Positions 60,977-64,000 of a DNA stretch of 64,000 nucleotides are shown piece by piece. Both the position numbers and the translations under genes were made by a program. Every line of letters begins with the position of its first letter. The first letter of the stretch is position 1. A model generated the notes under the pieces. The model did no database searches, was not told the DNA's origin, and saw only the letters and a list, made by a program, of their open reading frames with translations. Source of the stretch: Phascolomyces articulosus (taxonomy: Eukaryota > Mucoromycota > Mucoromycetes > Mucorales > Lichtheimiaceae); assembly GCA_025677815.1 (NCBI GenBank), contig JAIXMP010000017.1, positions 372,001 through 436,000 of the forward strand, read 5' to 3'.

Positions 60977-62122
60977 ATGTATCGTTGGACACCATTAGCA
61001 AGTCAAGCAAGTCGTTTATTATGCAGAAACTATGCTGCTGCTGCCACTATCAAACCTGATATTAAATTACTCAAACAGTTACGTCAAGAGACCGAAGTGT
61101 CTATGACCAAGGCTAAAGAAGCACTTGTCAAGAATGGTAACGATTACCAAAAGGCTTTAGAATGGCTCGAACAAGACGCGCAAGTTGCTGGTGCCAAGAA
61201 GGCTCAAAAGGTTGCTGGTCGTACAGCTGGTGAAGGTCTTATTAGTATTGCTTCTGTCAGCGCTGGAGGTATACAAAGCAAGAGTACTATTATTGAGGTA
61301 TATACAAGTTCATTTACATAATGATTTCAAACATGATTGATTCCAAACGAAATATTAACATTGTTGTGCATATGGTTTCTTATTCTTTTTTAAAATATTT
61401 AGCTCAACTGTGAAACTGACTTTGTATCGCGCAACGATGTCTTTAAAAACTTGGCCTCGCGTATTGCCGCCACTTCGTTACTGTTACATGATCCTTCAAC
61501 AGCTGCTGTAGAAGAAATTCCTATCGAAAGCTTACTTCATTCACCTTTAATGCCCCATCCCGATCAGCCTACTGACGATATCGATGTTGCCAGTGGAAAG
61601 ACCGTGAATGAAATCATTGTTGAAACTATTGGAAAGCTTGGTGAAAACATTACTTTACGTCGTGCTGCCATTGCTGTAGCCAATGGTGCTACAGCAGGAT
61701 ATGCCCATGGTGGTGATGCTACCACTGGTAAAATTGGCGGTTTAGCTGCTTTGCAACCACTCAAGGTTTCCAACTTGAATGAATCACAGGTCACTGCATT
61801 AACAAAGACTGCTCGACAAGTTGCTCGCCAAGCTGTTGGTTTCAAACCAATCTTCCTTAACAAGGAAGAAATTCCAACGGAAGAACTGAACGCACAATCC
61901 GACAAAAAACAATACATCTCTGAATCTGTCTTGAATGAACAATCCTATCTTTTAAACCCTGATATCACCATTGCTGAACATGTTTCCAAGGCTGCTCAAG
62001 ATGCTGGTATTTCAGAAGGTGCCACTGTTTCTGGATTCGTCCGTTGGGAAGTTGGTGAGGGTATTGAAAAGAAGGAAAACGACTTTGCAAGTGAAGTCCA
62101 AAAAGCTGCTCAAGGAAATTAG
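60977..62122 (+). CDS. Mitochondrial translation elongation factor Ts
   Basis: Guanine-nucleotide exchange factor for mitochondrial EF-Tu. Exons 60977-61297 and 61403-62122 give 346 aa. The N terminus (MYRWTPLASQASRLLCRNYA) is rich in Arg, Ser and Ala without acids, a mitochondrial presequence. The UBA-like N-domain reads LRQETEVSMTKAKEALVKNG; the core signature is NCETDFVSRND. The C-terminal dimerisation part is long and continues to EVQKAAQGN. The intron falls immediately before the NCETDFV motif. Confidence 0.95.
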
Positions 62123-64000
62123 ATATAAAAAATTACACTTTTGTTGCAGTTTCTCCGTCTTGTCATTAATCATTAGAAAAAAAAGTATTTCATTCACCTT
62201 GCTCTTCGTCATTAGAAAACAAAATCCAATATGAATCCTCTCTCTTTCTCACTCATCCATCCATTGTATAGATTTTAATTATAATTTTTCCCATCTATTT
62301 TTTCTACGTACATATAATATATATCAAAAGTAATACTATTACAGCACTGTAACAATTCGTCACCATTTCTTCATGAGACATATTTTTTCATGAAAATCAA
62401 TTTATTCTCCCATAACTACTTGTTATACAATTAGTACGTATTATGGCTGCTGATACGGCAATGAAATTTCAATGTAAACAAATGCTAAAACTCATGATGG
62501 GTCATTCAATCTGTATATGATTAAGCATTTCTCATAAATACTTTATTGTTAATATATACGATTACGAACATCCCCAACAATAACCCATTTTTTTTTCGAT
62601 ATTACTTATACAATGTCTGTTCCTTTCTTTAATTTTTTCTCGTCGAACATCAATGAGTATATAGTAAGAAAACCTATAGGGTTGAATACAGGGTTTGATT
62701 TACATTATAGGTCTTTCAGTAGTACCTATATAGAATATTTAATTTGATGTTTTTTATATAATAACTTTCTTCCTTTATGAACATTTAAACTATAATTATT
62801 TTTTTTTGTATATAGAATACATTCTGTAATGCAGCAGAAAAAGTAGTAGACATGCTGACATTTGATGATTATTTGATTTCATTACATTCTCTCATGATGA
62901 GTTAGCATGATATCTTCTCACATGGAGTAGTGACACATGGTTATTCGCGGAAAAATAATATATAGCTTATATAAACTAACATCGATACATATATCCGAGC
63001 AACCGGCTTTTTTTTTCAATTAGGTTAAAAGAAGAACAGGTTAGTGGTATTTATATACTTCAATGAAGGATTTTTTTCTGCTTTCAATCATGATATAGCA
63101 ACACGACTCGTGTTTTATTCTTATATTAAAGTGAATATTATTATCGTGTTAAATACCTCGATAAGCATAAAATAAAGTATTTTGTTTTGGATACAAGCTA
63201 ACAAGAGAGAAAATTAACAAAAAGAATTACATTCTATTACCCACAAGACGCATATATAAGGGAAACGAAAGGTTTTTTGGTATCATAGTAGTAAATCTAA
63301 GTTTAATTTGATAGTCCGTAGGACAGAATGGTCTGTTTACTACATAACAATAATTGCTTGCACTGTTATTAATGAAGGGTAGTATTATATGTATCTATTT
63401 AATTAATTGTAAGCTATTTGTTAGTATCATTTTTTAAAGGCACAAGCTCTATTAGGAATTTACTTCAGGAATTTTATTCAAATAGTACAGTACTTCGTTA
63501 AACAGAAGAAAAAAAAAGTGTTTTATATGCTGCTTTATTCTTATTATCAGTCTTTTTCATAGGATTTTACATTCAATAAAATGGATTATCCTATTGTTGA
63601 AGGAACCCAGGCAAGTTCATGATGGTATGTTATTCTTCTTTGTAATATCTTCTAATTATATTATATATAAAGCAAGTAAGTGGAATAGTTTATATAATAT
63701 CCATTATTTATATTTAATTCAATATTTATGAGTTATAGGGTTTCTCAGGAGTTACAATACATTAGGAGACCGTATCATGAATACTCTTGAGACCAACTAG
63801 ATCATTTCCATGATTACAGAGTAGACGTTGTGGGGTACGTCATAAGAACTAAGTTGACTATAATACAGTAGTATTCACTAGTTAACATGTAGAGTTTCAA
63901 ACACATTTGCTTATTTTATAAAGTCATAGCCTAGGAGGTGCTCTAGCTGTACTTCTTGGTGCTGTAGATATTTTTAACAGATATCAAACACGATATTGTG
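62123..64000. other. Intergenic, AT-rich, no gene seen
   Basis: 1.9 kb to the window end with T and A tracts. No exon, RNA gene or repeat is recognised; a gene may lie beyond the edge. Confidence 0.5.

Overview
The window looks like nuclear DNA from an early-diverging filamentous fungus, most likely Mucoromycota (Mucorales-like). Genes carry many short introns (about 55-110 nt) and are separated by AT-rich, poorly coding DNA. Lysine is made by the alpha-aminoadipate route (homocitrate synthase). Thiamine pyrimidine is made by a THI5/NMT1 enzyme, and a gene linked to fatty-acid oxidation ends in a peroxisomal AKL signal. Several decayed multi-exon genes resemble families I associate with Mucorales. 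I cannot name the species from sequence alone.

Layout. 1.8-4.6 kb: peroxisomal acyl-CoA oxidase (+). 5.7-6.7 kb: broken PD-(D/E)XK-like gene. 8.6-10.2 kb: protein phosphatase 1 catalytic subunit (-). 13.1-15.1 kb: CocE/NonD-type hydrolase (+). 16.7-18.4 kb: alkaline ceramidase in ten exons (+). 19.7-21.6 kb: heat-shock-factor-type regulator (+). 22.0-24.0 kb: berberine-bridge-like FAD oxidase (-). 25.3-25.7 kb: solo LTR. 27.5-29.0 kb: CobW/G3E GTPase (+), convergent with peptidyl-tRNA hydrolase (29.1-30.1 kb, -). 31.4-33.9 kb: chaperonin CCT gamma (+). 34.4-35.0 kb: small secreted protein (+). 35.7-36.5 kb: decayed gene (-). 38.3-41.3 kb: a gene broken by two different non-autonomous elements. 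45.1-46.7 kb: homocitrate synthase (+). 48.8-50.0 kb: SCAMP-like membrane protein (+). 50.6-53.6 kb: peroxisomal ABCD half-transporter (+). 54.1-55.6 kb: decayed membrane-protein gene and a Tc1/mariner transposase remnant. 56.5-58.1 kb: THI5/NMT1 with a TPP riboswitch after its stop codon (+). 60.1-60.6 kb: ribosomal protein eL30 (-), divergent from mitochondrial EF-Ts (61.0-62.1 kb, +). The rest is AT-rich intergenic DNA.

Most intact genes are housekeeping and unlinked in pathway. The exception in theme is peroxisomal beta-oxidation: acyl-CoA oxidase and the ABCD transporter that feeds it both lie in the window, 46 kb apart. For all sixteen intact genes the exon models keep frame through every junction, and exon sums are multiples of three.

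Most notable observation: a complete TPP aptamer downstream of the THI5/NMT1 stop codon. It is preceded by a candidate 3'-UTR intron and followed by a second acceptor and an AATAAA signal. This layout resembles plant THIC rather than the 5'-intron riboswitches familiar from ascomycetes. Next is the 38.3-41.3 kb gene: a TA-flanked MITE with 37-bp terminal inverted repeats, and a 395-bp element with a perfect 14-bp target duplication, each sit inside recognisable coding exons.
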